A DNA stretch of 39,774 bases. Source: Actinomycetes bacterium. Lineage in GTDB: Bacteria > Actinomycetota > Actinomycetes > Mycobacteriales > Mycobacteriaceae. Location: the NCBI GenBank assembly GCA_023461275.1, contig JAEYMI010000051.1, positions 1-39,774 of the forward strand. Direction: 5' to 3'. Positions 30,825-38,395 of this stretch are shown here, in pieces. The first letter of the stretch is position 1; each line of letters begins with the position of its first letter. A program made the translations under genes and the position numbers. Under the pieces are notes generated by a model. It saw only the letters and a list, made by a program, of their open reading frames with translations. It had not been told where the DNA came from and searched no databases.

Positions 30825-32285
30825 CTAGCAGGTCATGTGGTCTCGCAGCAGTGCGACGAGTGCGTCGAGATCCCGGTCGAACGTCGACGCCGACGGTGTA
30901 CCGAATCCGACGACGATGCCGCCCACCGGTTCTCCGTCACCGTCGTGGAGGGGTTCGGCGTCGGGACGGCGCATCGCGTCGAGGCCGGCGAGGGCGAAGC
31001 CTCGCTGATATGTCTCGGCCAGGATCGCGGCCTCGGTCGCAGGCGGCATCGGGATCACCGCATGCAATCCGGCGGCGATACCCATCGTGGTGATGCCGGC
31101 TTCGGCGAGCCGATCGATCAGAGCCGTGCGTCGCGAGCGATAAAACGCCCTACTCCGTCGGATGTGCTTGTCGTACTGGCCCGACTCGATCAGATCCGCG
31201 AGTACGAGCTGATCGACGATGCTGGCGTCGTGCTCACGAATCCCTTTGGACCACATCACCTTCGGCACGAGTGCGGCGGGCAGGACGATCCAGCCGATAC
31301 GCACCGACGGCGATATCGTCTTGCTGGCCGAGCCGAGATAGATGACCGCATCCGGAGCCAACGCCTGCAGGGCGCCGACAGGTTCCCGGTCGTAACGCAG
31401 TTCGCCGTCGTAGTCGTCTTCGACGATGAACGCGCCGGATCGTCGTGCCCACTCGATGAGCGCCGAACGCCGTTCGGGGGCCAGTGCGACACCGCTGGGA
31501 AACTGGTGGCTGGGGGTGACGAGGACTGCCGACGGCCCCGCCGACAGTGCGTCGACTCTGATCCCGGCGTCGTCCACCGGCACCGACATCACGTCCACCC
31601 CGCGACCGAGGATCACGTCGGCAAAGATCGGCAGCCCATAGGATTCGACGGCCACGTTCGCGTCGAAGACTGTGCGCGCCAACAGGTCCAGTGCCGAATG
31701 CACCGATGTGGTCAGCACGATGTGGTCCGGGTGGGTGCGCACGCCGCGTACCCGTGCCAGGTAGTCGGCGAGGACTCGCCGGAGGCGCATGTTGCCGTTC
31801 GGCGGCGTCGGTGCGAACGCAGAGTCCGGTGCTTCGCCGATTGCGCGTCGAGTCGAGGCGATCCAGGCGGCTCGAGGGAACAGTGCGGCATTCGGGTGGC
31901 CCAACGAAAAGTCATGCTGCACTTCGGGAATGGTGATGCGCGCAGCTAACTCGGGCGCGACCTCGCCGGAGGCGGATGTACCACCGGCGACCCGAGTACC
32001 CGATCCTTGGCGAGCGGTGAGCCATCCCTCGGCGATGAGTTCCTGATACACCGCCGATACGGTTCCGCGCGCGAGACCGAGGTCGGCGGCCAGTGAACGA
32101 TACGGTGGCAGGCGTGTGCCGTCGGTCAACCGGCCGTCGACGATGGCGCTGCGCAGGGCGTCGGCCAGACGTTTGCCCAGCTGGGCGTTGCGGCCACGGG
32201 ATGCGGTACCGGGTTCGGGTTGCAGGTCCAGGAACAGATCGGCGCCGAGGCGTTGCGCCACCGCCGCCCACGGGTCGCCGGTCAT
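30825..32285 (-). CDS. MocR/PdxR-family regulator (GntR helix-turn-helix + aminotransferase domain)
   Basis: The 486-residue protein has an N-terminal GntR winged helix (LRSAIVDGRLTDGTRLPPYRSLAADLGLARGTVSAVYQELIAEGWL), a linker, and a full class I aminotransferase domain with VEDDYDGELRY and the PLP lysine in YLGSASKTISPSVRIGW. MocR proteins use PLP or an amino acid-PLP adduct as effector. ATG 32285 is favoured over GTG 32294 because GGAGG lies 8 nt before it. The gene is divergent from the NmrA-like oxidoreductase and AhpD-like genes, its probable targets. Confidence 0.9.
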   Translation of the reverse strand: MTGDPWAAVAQRLGADLFLDLQPEPGTASRGRNAQLGKRLADALRSAIVDGRLTDGTRLPPYRSLAADLGLARGTVSAVYQELIAEGWLTARQGSGTRVAGGTSASGEVAPELAARITIPEVQHDFSLGHPNAALFPRAAWIASTRRAIGEAPDSAFAPTPPNGNMRLRRVLADYLARVRGVRTHPDHIVLTTSVHSALDLLARTVFDANVAVESYGLPIFADVILGRGVDVMSVPVDDAGIRVDALSAGPSAVLVTPSHQFPSGVALAPERRSALIEWARRSGAFIVEDDYDGELRYDREPVGALQALAPDAVIYLGSASKTISPSVRIGWIVLPAALVPKVMWSKGIREHDASIVDQLVLADLIESGQYDKHIRRSRAFYRSRRTALIDRLAEAGITTMGIAAGLHAVIPMPPATEAAILAETYQRGFALAGLDAMRRPDAEPLHDGDGEPVGGIVVGFGTPSASTFDRDLDALVALLRDHMTC

Positions 32286-32302
32286 CCTGCTCACCTCCGA
32301 TT

Positions 32303-32350
32303 ATTGGCCCAGGAAACACTTCGCCAATTGAACCTCTTTTCTGGGGCAAT
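32303..32350. promoter_or_regulatory. candidate MocR operator region
   Basis: ATTGGCCCAG (32303-32312) and CTGGGGCAAT (32341-32350) form a 9/10 inverted repeat. Two CAATTG sites lie at 32325-32330 and 32347-32352, 22 bp apart. The region separates the divergent MocR gene and the oxidoreductase operon. Confidence 0.45.
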
Positions 32351-32386
32351 TGGACAGTAGCGTAGAAGTTGATCAAGGAGGAGTCC

Positions 32387-33163
32387 ATGAAAGCAGTTGT
32401 GTTCGGAGCGAGCGGTGAGATCGGTACCAGAGTTGCCGAGGATCTCAGACGCAGAGGTGCGGAAGTAGTTGCCGCGCAGAGGTCGTCGGGCGTGGATGCC
32501 TACAGCGGCGCAGGCGTGGCCGATGCCGTTGCCGGTGCCGACGTGATCATCGACGCCACCAGCGTGGTGACCACCAGTGCGAAGACCGCCATCGACTTCT
32601 TCGCCACAGTCGCCCGCACCATCGCCGAGGCGGCGAACGCGGCCGGCGTCAAGCGGGTGGTGTGCGTGTCGATCCTCAACGCCGCAGACCCGGCCGTCAA
32701 CGCGAAATTCGGTTATTACCAGGGCAAGGCAGCGCAGGAGGCGGCGTACGCGCTGCACCTCGACGCCGATCGTCTAGTGGTGGTGCGGTCGGCGCAGTGG
32801 TTCGAGTTGGCCGGGCAGGTTCTGCAGCGCAACAGCTTTGGGCCGGTGGCCGCCGTACCGCACATGCTGTGCCGTCCGCTGGCGGCCGCTGATGCTGCCA
32901 CCATGATCGTTGACGCCGCACTCGACGACCAACCGCGCGACGTCGAATTGGTCGGCCCGGCAGACCTTGACATCGTCGACATGTCCAAAGCCATTGCCCG
33001 ACAACAAGGGAAGCCGAAATGGGTGCTGGGCATCAGGTTCGGCGGGGCCGCGATGCGCAACGGTGGCCTGCTCCCGCGTGCGAATTCTGGATCAACACTG
33101 CGCAGCGCCGCGATCACCTTCGACGATTGGCTCGCCGCCGGCGATCGGCAGGTGGCGAAGTGA
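32387..33163 (+). CDS. NmrA/atypical-SDR NAD(P)-binding oxidoreductase
   Basis: The 258-residue protein starts with a Rossmann dinucleotide motif, MKAVVFGASGEIGTRVAEDL, typical of atypical SDRs. The Asp in VIIDATSVV and KRVVCVSIL follow the same fold. The usual catalytic Tyr-x3-Lys reads YYQGKAAQE, so a YxxxK-like motif is present (Tyr-Tyr-Gln-Gly-Lys). It could reduce a small carbonyl or act as a redox sensor. AAGGAGGAG precedes ATG 32387. It is coupled to the AhpD-like gene by GTGA overlap (33160-33163) and faces the MocR gene. Confidence 0.85.
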   Translation: MKAVVFGASGEIGTRVAEDLRRRGAEVVAAQRSSGVDAYSGAGVADAVAGADVIIDATSVVTTSAKTAIDFFATVARTIAEAANAAGVKRVVCVSILNAADPAVNAKFGYYQGKAAQEAAYALHLDADRLVVVRSAQWFELAGQVLQRNSFGPVAAVPHMLCRPLAAADAATMIVDAALDDQPRDVELVGPADLDIVDMSKAIARQQGKPKWVLGIRFGGAAMRNGGLLPRANSGSTLRSAAITFDDWLAAGDRQVAK

Positions 33164-33636
33164 GTACGACGTCGATCCCCGACGGCGTCCGATTCTGGCT
33201 GCCCGCGTCGAATCCTGCTGTCTACAAAGCGTTGATCGCGCTGCAACGTGCGTCATCGCACGGTCTGAAACCCGAACTGGTGGAACTGATCAAGATCCGC
33301 GCCTCCCAGCTGAACGGATGCGCCTACTGCCTCCACATGCACATCTCCGACGCGTTGAAACTGGGGATGGATCCGTTGCGGCTCGGCATGATCGCGGTAT
33401 GGCGCGAGAACGAGCCGCTCTTCGATGTCCGCGACCAGGCTGCACTGGAACTCACCGAGTACGTCACCCGGCTCGGTGAAGCCGGTGTACCGTCCGACGT
33501 CGTCGAGCGGGCTCAGAAAGCGTTGGGGGAGCAGGACTTCGGTCAGGTTCTCGCATCGATCGTGATGATCAATGTGTGGAACCGCATCGCGCTGGCCGGT
33601 GGCTTCCCGGCCGGACTCGACGAACGCGCCCGCTGA
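33160..33636 (+). CDS. AhpD-like carboxymuconolactone decarboxylase family protein
   Basis: The 158-residue protein is a helical CMD-domain protein with the alkylhydroperoxidase core LIKIRASQLNGCAYCLHMH: the redox pair CxxC and the following His are intact. GTG 33160 overlaps the stop of the oxidoreductase gene. Members with this site have peroxidase activity with a thiol partner, so the pair may handle oxidised or reactive substrates under MocR control. It is not a true decarboxylase. The specific substrate is unknown. Confidence 0.88.
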   Translation: MSTTSIPDGVRFWLPASNPAVYKALIALQRASSHGLKPELVELIKIRASQLNGCAYCLHMHISDALKLGMDPLRLGMIAVWRENEPLFDVRDQAALELTEYVTRLGEAGVPSDVVERAQKALGEQDFGQVLASIVMINVWNRIALAGGFPAGLDERAR

Positions 33637-33648
33637 GCAGGCGCAAAA

Positions 33649-34590
33649 TCACAACTTGCGCAACCGAACCCGGTTGATGGTGTGGTCGGGGTCTTTGCGG
33701 AGCACCAGCGTTGCCCTCGGTCGGGTCGGGAGAATGTTCTCGATCAGGTTGGGCCGGTTGATCGAGGTCCAGATGTCGCGCGCGGCAATGGTGGCCTGCT
33801 CGTCGGTCAACGATGAGTAGTAGTGGAAATGCGAATTGGGGTCGGCGAACGACGTGGTGCGCATCTGCAGGAACCGTGAGACGTACCAGCGTTCGATGTC
33901 GTCGATCTTGGCGTCGACGTAGATCGAGAAGTCGAACAGGTCCGACACCATCAGTCGTGGGCCGGTCTGTAAGACGTTGAGCCCCTCCAGGATCAGGATG
34001 TCGGGCTGGCGTACATAGTGTGCGACGTCGGGCACGATGTCGTAAGTGATGTGGGAGTAGACGGGCGCGGTCACCTCCCGCGCACCCGACTTGACCTCGC
34101 TGACGAACCGCAACAACGCCCGACGGTCATAGGATTCCGGAAATCCCTTGCGGTGCATGAGACCTTGGCGTTCCAGCTCGGCAGTGGGGAGCAGGAATCC
34201 GTCGGTGGTGACCAGATCGACCTTCGGGTGCGACTCCCACCGGGCGAGCAGCGCGGCCAGCACGCGGGCGGTGGTCGACTTGCCGACCGCGACGCTGCCG
34301 GCGATGCCGATCACGAACGGCACCTGCCGCTCGGGCTGGCGGTGACCGAGGAAGGTCGACGTCGCGGCGAACAATCGCTGCCGGGCCGCGACCTGGAGGT
34401 GGATCAGTCGCGACAGGGGGAGGTAGACGTCGGCGACCTCGTCGAGGTCGAGTTGCTCGCCAAGGCCCTTGAGTTGGGTTAGCTCGGCTTCGTCGAGCAC
34501 CATCGGCATCGAGTGGCGTAGCTCCCGCCACTGTTTGCGGTCGAGCTCCAGGTAGAGACTCGGATCGCGATCACTCTGGTGGCGCGCCAT
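33649..34590 (-). CDS. coaA: type I pantothenate kinase
   Basis: The 313-residue protein is a bacterial type I PanK: P-loop GIAGSVAVGKSTTARVL near residue 98, TTDGFLLPTAELERQGLMHRKGFPESYD, and PDILILEGLNVLQTG. It makes 4'-phosphopantothenate, the committed step to CoA, and is feedback-inhibited by CoA. TAAGGT on the minus strand 6 nt before ATG 34590 implies leaderless transcription. It keeps the coaA-glyA proximity known from M. tuberculosis (Rv1092c-Rv1093), here separated by a DUF885 gene. Its 3' end is 13 bp from the convergent AhpD-like gene. Confidence 0.95.
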   Translation of the reverse strand: MARHQSDRDPSLYLELDRKQWRELRHSMPMVLDEAELTQLKGLGEQLDLDEVADVYLPLSRLIHLQVAARQRLFAATSTFLGHRQPERQVPFVIGIAGSVAVGKSTTARVLAALLARWESHPKVDLVTTDGFLLPTAELERQGLMHRKGFPESYDRRALLRFVSEVKSGAREVTAPVYSHITYDIVPDVAHYVRQPDILILEGLNVLQTGPRLMVSDLFDFSIYVDAKIDDIERWYVSRFLQMRTTSFADPNSHFHYYSSLTDEQATIAARDIWTSINRPNLIENILPTRPRATLVLRKDPDHTINRVRLRKL

Positions 34591-34596
34591 CCCTAC

Positions 34597-34602
34597 ACCT
34601 TA
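34597..34602 (-). promoter_or_regulatory. -10 element of coaA, leaderless
   Basis: TAAGGT on the minus strand ends 6 nt before ATG 34590. Confidence 0.45.
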
Positions 34603-34643
34603 GGGCGGGCTTCTCGTGCCCGGTGTTCGGGGCGGCGGCTGGG

Positions 34644-34649
34644 TAACGT
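34644..34649 (+). promoter_or_regulatory. -10 element of the DUF885 gene, leaderless
   Basis: TAACGT ends 6 nt before GTG 34656, which supports that start codon. Confidence 0.45.
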
Positions 34650-34655
34650 GCTGGT

Positions 34656-35894
34656 GTGACGTCAACATCCCCGTCCTCCGCACACCGCTCCGATGATCTG
34701 GTCACTGACTACCTCCGTCTCGGTCTGGCATTCGACCGGATCGAGGAGGGCTTCGTCGACGCCTTCACCGGTGATCCGGCGTTGCGTGCACAGGTTGGCA
34801 ACGCACCCGCGCCGGACCCACGCGCCCTCGCCGACCGCGCACGCGGCCTGGCGTCGGAACTCCCCGCCGATCTGCCGCCCGAGCGCGCCGAGTTCATCGG
34901 CTCCCACCTGCGGGCGCTAGAGTGCTCGGCACGCAAGTTCGCCGGCGAACCGATCGGCTTCATCGAGGAGGTGCGGGCCTACTTCGACGTCGACATCGCA
35001 CTCGCCGACGAGGGTGTCTACCGGCAGGCGCACGCAGAGATCGCCGACGCACTCGGGGTCGCGGACGCAACTCATGACGAACTTGTCGCGGCCTACGCCG
35101 CGCATCGTCGCGCCGACGAGATCCCCGCCGACCGCGTCGACGAATGCGTGCGGGCGTTCAGCGGTGCGTTGCGTGAACGGGTCCGGGCGACCTATCCGTT
35201 GCCCGACAACGAGATCGTCGAATTCGACGTCGTCGTCGACAAGCCGTGGTCGGGATTCAACTACTACCTCGGCGAGTACAAGTCGCGGGTCGCGATCAAC
35301 GCCGATCTGACGCAGTACATGTCGTCGTTGCCGCACCTGATCGCGCACGAGGCCTACCCCGGACACCACACCGAGCACTGCCGCAAGGAGGAGATCCTCG
35401 TCGGCTCCGGACAACGGGAGCAGACCATTTTCCTGGTGAACACCCCGCAGTGTCTGATGGCCGAAGGGCTCGCCGACCACGCGCTGGTCGCTGCCGTCGG
35501 CAAGGACTGGCCGGTGTGGGCGGCCGAGATCTATGCCGATCTCGGCCTGCGATTCGACGCCGACCGTGCCGCCGCGGTGGGCAAGGCGTCGGCGAATCTG
35601 CTCTCGGTGCGCCAGGACGCGGCTCTGCTCCTGCATGATCGGGGCGCCGATCACGACACCGTCGTCGACTTCCTGCAGCACTGGTTGCTCGCCCCGCCCG
35701 AGCGCGCCCGGCAGATGCTGCGCTTTCTGACCTCACCGCTGTGGCGGGCCTACATCAGCACCTATGTCGAGGGCTACCGCCTGCTCGGTGAGTGGCTCGA
35801 CGCCGACCCCGGCAGCGACCGACTGCGCCGCTTCGGCAGGCTGCTCGACGAGCCGCTGACCCCGGCACTGCTGCGTGCGGAACTGCGCAATTAG
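34656..35894 (+). CDS. DUF885 family putative metal-dependent hydrolase
   Basis: The 412-residue soluble protein has the metallopeptidase-like motif LIAHEAYPGHHTEHC near residue 230, with a HExxxGHH signature used by DUF885 proteins. A second conserved block is NTPQCLMAEGLADHAL. No signal peptide is seen. The family is regarded as zinc-dependent peptidases or hydrolases, but substrates are not settled. GTG 34656 is set by TAACGT 6 nt upstream. Its TAG stop forms part of the glyA -10 hexamer. It is inserted between coaA and glyA. Confidence 0.83.
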   Translation: MTSTSPSSAHRSDDLVTDYLRLGLAFDRIEEGFVDAFTGDPALRAQVGNAPAPDPRALADRARGLASELPADLPPERAEFIGSHLRALECSARKFAGEPIGFIEEVRAYFDVDIALADEGVYRQAHAEIADALGVADATHDELVAAYAAHRRADEIPADRVDECVRAFSGALRERVRATYPLPDNEIVEFDVVVDKPWSGFNYYLGEYKSRVAINADLTQYMSSLPHLIAHEAYPGHHTEHCRKEEILVGSGQREQTIFLVNTPQCLMAEGLADHALVAAVGKDWPVWAAEIYADLGLRFDADRAAAVGKASANLLSVRQDAALLLHDRGADHDTVVDFLQHWLLAPPERARQMLRFLTSPLWRAYISTYVEGYRLLGEWLDADPGSDRLRRFGRLLDEPLTPALLRAELRN

Positions 35895-35897
35895 AAT
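35892..35897 (+). promoter_or_regulatory. -10 element of glyA, overlapping the upstream stop codon
   Basis: TAGAAT ends 6 nt before ATG 35904. Its first three bases are the TAG stop of the DUF885 gene. This would give glyA its own leaderless transcript within a tight gene pair. Confidence 0.5.
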
Positions 35898-35903
35898 CGC
35901 CGC

Positions 35904-37202
35904 ATGACCGAGTCCCTGAACTCCATGTCCCTGGCCGATCTCGATCCCGATGTCGCAGCCGCGATGAACGGCGAGCTGAGCCGCCAGCGCGACACCCTTG
36001 AGATGATCGCGTCGGAGAACTTTGTGCCGCGGGCGGTCTTGCAGGCGCAGGGCAGCGTGCTCACCAACAAGTACGCCGAGGGATATCCGGGGCGTCGGTA
36101 TTACGGCGGCTGCGAGCACGTCGACGTCGTCGAAGACATTGCGCGCAACCGTGCCAAGGAGCTCTTCGGCGCGGATTTCGCCAACGTGCAGCCGCATTCG
36201 GGCGCCCAGGCCAACGCCGCGGTGCTGATGGCTCTGATGGAACCGGGCGAGAAGCTGCTCGGCCTCGACCTCGCGCACGGCGGGCACCTCACCCATGGCA
36301 TGCGCCTGAACTTCTCGGGTAAGCTCTATGAGAACCATTTCTACGGGGTCAGCAAAGAGGACTTCCGTATCGACATGGACGAGGTCCGCAAGATCGCCGT
36401 CGACGTCCAGCCCAAGGTGATCGTCGCCGGCTGGTCGGCCTACCCGCGGACGCTGGATTTCGAGGCCTTCCGGTCCATCGCCGACGAGGTCGGTGCCTAC
36501 CTGTGGACCGATATGGCGCACTTCGCCGGGCTGGTTGCCGCCGGGCTGCACCCGTCGCCGGTGCCTTACTCCGACGTGGTGTCGACCACCGTGCACAAGA
36601 CCCTCGGCGGGCCTCGCTCCGGCATGATCCTGGCCAAGCAGGAGTGGGCCAAGAAGCTCAACTCCGCGGTGTTCCCCGGGCAGCAGGGCGGTCCGTTGAT
36701 GCACGCGGTCGCGGCCAAGGCCGTTGCGCTCAAGATCGCCGGTTCCGAGGAGTTCGCCGATCGTCAGCGTCGCACGCTGTCGGGCGCCAAGGTGCTGGCT
36801 GAGCGACTCAACGGCGCCGACGTCACCAAGGCCGGGGTGTCGGTACTGACCGGCGGTACCGATGTCCACCTGGTCCTCGTCGACCTGCGCAACAGCCCGC
36901 TCGACGGCCAGCAGGCCGAAGACCTACTGCACGAGGTCGGGATCACCGTCAACCGCAACGCGGTTCCCTTCGACCCCCGCCCGCCGATGGTGACCTCGGG
37001 TCTGCGGATCGGTACGCCGGCGCTGGCCACCCGCGGATTCGGCGACACCGAGTTCGCCGAGGTCGCCGACATCATCGCGACTGCGCTGGTCGGAGGCTCC
37101 GACGCCGATGTCTCGGCGCTGCGAGCACGTGTCTCCAAGCTCGCCCTGGATTTTCCGCTGTACGACGGGCTGGAGCAGTGGGGGCTGATGAGTCGGGCGT
37201 GA
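35904..37202 (+). CDS. glyA: serine hydroxymethyltransferase
   Basis: The 432-residue protein is a PLP enzyme with MIASENFVPRAVLQAQGSVLTNKYAEGYPGRRYYGGCE, the DMAHFAGLVAAG segment holding the PLP-contacting Asp and His, and the PLP lysine in STTVHKTLGGPRSG. It interconverts serine and glycine with tetrahydrofolate, supplying one-carbon units. The start is fixed by the conserved N-terminus and a TAGAAT -10 six nt upstream. It keeps synteny with the desaturase-like and PhoH2 genes downstream (Rv1093-Rv1095 in M. tuberculosis). Confidence 0.97.
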   Translation: MTESLNSMSLADLDPDVAAAMNGELSRQRDTLEMIASENFVPRAVLQAQGSVLTNKYAEGYPGRRYYGGCEHVDVVEDIARNRAKELFGADFANVQPHSGAQANAAVLMALMEPGEKLLGLDLAHGGHLTHGMRLNFSGKLYENHFYGVSKEDFRIDMDEVRKIAVDVQPKVIVAGWSAYPRTLDFEAFRSIADEVGAYLWTDMAHFAGLVAAGLHPSPVPYSDVVSTTVHKTLGGPRSGMILAKQEWAKKLNSAVFPGQQGGPLMHAVAAKAVALKIAGSEEFADRQRRTLSGAKVLAERLNGADVTKAGVSVLTGGTDVHLVLVDLRNSPLDGQQAEDLLHEVGITVNRNAVPFDPRPPMVTSGLRIGTPALATRGFGDTEFAEVADIIATALVGGSDADVSALRARVSKLALDFPLYDGLEQWGLMSRA

Positions 37203-37274
37203 TCGCCCGACCCGAACGAACGCACGCTTTGTAAGGCTTCACTAAGTAGAGAAGGGGAGGCGGAGATCACTATC

Positions 37275-38150
37275 GTGGCACCGATGAACGCACTGACCGA
37301 GGATGAGCTGATCATCGCGCTCGAAAAGGCGCTGCCCGAGATCGCCGAAGAACACAACCAGGCCGCCGAGGTGTGGAACCCGCACGACTGGGTCCCGTGG
37401 GACGACGGCCGCAACTACGCCTTCCTGGGTGGCGACGACTTCGATCCGCCGCAGGCCACCATGTCCGACGAGGTTCGCGCCGGTGTGCTGGCGTTGATGC
37501 TGACCAAGGACAACCTGCCGTCGTATCACCGCGTCATCGCCAAGTACTTCCCGGCTTTCTCCGACTGGCGTCAGCTGGTCGGCGTGTGGACCGCCGAGGA
37601 CAACCGCCACGCCGTGGTTCTGCGCGACTACCTCGTGGTCACGCGCGCAATCGATCCGGTCGATCAGGAGAACCGTCGTCGGATCCACGTGACCGCCGGA
37701 TACCGGCAGAACGAGGCCGCTGTCGACGAGCTCGGTCCGCTCGACGTGCTTGCGCTGATGGCCGTGCACGAGAACCAGTGCGTCGGATTCATCGAGAAGC
37801 TCAATGCCGCGGTCACCGACGAGACCTTCTCGACGATCCTCACCAAGATCGCCGCCGACGACGCCCTGCAGGCCACCACCTTCGCCGCCTTCCTCGCGGC
37901 CGGCCTGGTCGCCGACCAGGAAGCGACCATCGTCGCCTTGGACAAGGCGCTTGCGCACGTGGAGACGATCGGAGCCGACGTCGCCGATTTCGACGCCGAA
38001 CGTGCACTGATTGCCGGCTACGAGACCGACTCCACCCGTAACGCGATCGCGAAGAAACTCGCCGACGAGCTCAAACTCGGCAGCGTCCAAGAGCTTGGCG
38101 AGGAGGCCGAAGCCGCTCGGCAACGGATTCTGGCCCGGGCAGCCAGTTAA
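37275..38150 (+). CDS. acyl-ACP desaturase-like protein (DesA2 position) lacking diiron ligands
   Basis: The 291-residue protein follows the soluble acyl-ACP desaturase pattern: NPHDWVPWDDGRNYAFLGGDD, LTKDNLPSYHRVIAKYF, VWTAEDNRHAVVLRDYLVVTRAIDP. By ungapped comparison with the plant enzyme, the ligand Glu of TEEALPTY is Lys78, the first E-x-x-H reads D109-N-R-H112, and the second (DEKRH) reads D195-D196-A-L-Q199, losing the His. Only Glu166 and His112 are plainly kept. It is also shorter than the plant enzymes. It may be inactive or use another metal. GTG 37275 has GGAG about 9 nt upstream; ATG 37284, 7 nt after TATCGT, is the alternative. Confidence 0.8.
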   Translation: MAPMNALTEDELIIALEKALPEIAEEHNQAAEVWNPHDWVPWDDGRNYAFLGGDDFDPPQATMSDEVRAGVLALMLTKDNLPSYHRVIAKYFPAFSDWRQLVGVWTAEDNRHAVVLRDYLVVTRAIDPVDQENRRRIHVTAGYRQNEAAVDELGPLDVLALMAVHENQCVGFIEKLNAAVTDETFSTILTKIAADDALQATTFAAFLAAGLVADQEATIVALDKALAHVETIGADVADFDAERALIAGYETDSTRNAIAKKLADELKLGSVQELGEEAEAARQRILARAAS

Positions 38151-38284
38151 CGAATAATTCACGCCGACACGCCCTTCTCGGCGAGCCTTCCGGACACTGC
38201 GCGCGTACGTTGACCATTGACGGGCCGCGGGGAAGCGGTTCGTCCGGGAGGTTCGATTCGTGGTTTGCACCAGCAGCGCGAGAG

Positions 38285-38383
38285 GGCCGGCCCCGGTCCT
38301 CGTCCACCTCGGCTGACGCCGAGGACTCTGGACAAGAACCGGCCGGTCATCGAAGAACTGGTTTGCGCGGGTGCCGCGCAAAC
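38285..38383 (+). promoter_or_regulatory. structured leader RNA upstream of phoH2
   Basis: Nested stems are visible: GGCCGG (38285-38290) with CCGGCC (38340-38345), GTCC (38302-38305) with GGAC (38330-38333), and a 7-bp CCTCGGC/GCCGAGG hairpin (38307-38324). A second element, a perfect 10-bp stem GTTTGCGCGG/CCGCGCAAAC (38361-38383) with a GTG loop, ends 2 nt before the AGGAG ribosome binding site of phoH2. There is no U-run, so it is not a terminator. A short frame ending TAG 38385 (possible start TTG 38265) also crosses it. The whole 38151-38395 gap is otherwise without genes. Confidence 0.6.
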
Positions 38384-38395
38384 GTAGGAGCCCAC

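Noticed and set aside
29904..31949. 681-codon plus-strand frame
   Set aside because: It lies antisense to the alpha/beta hydrolase and MocR genes, has an Arg/Asp/His-rich composition and no recognisable domain; a GC-driven shadow frame.
38217..38387. phoAT-like antitoxin frame before phoH2
   Set aside because: The only frame with a plausible end stops at TAG 38385-38387, starts only at TTG codons without a ribosome binding site, and does not overlap phoH2. Left as a possibility, not a feature.
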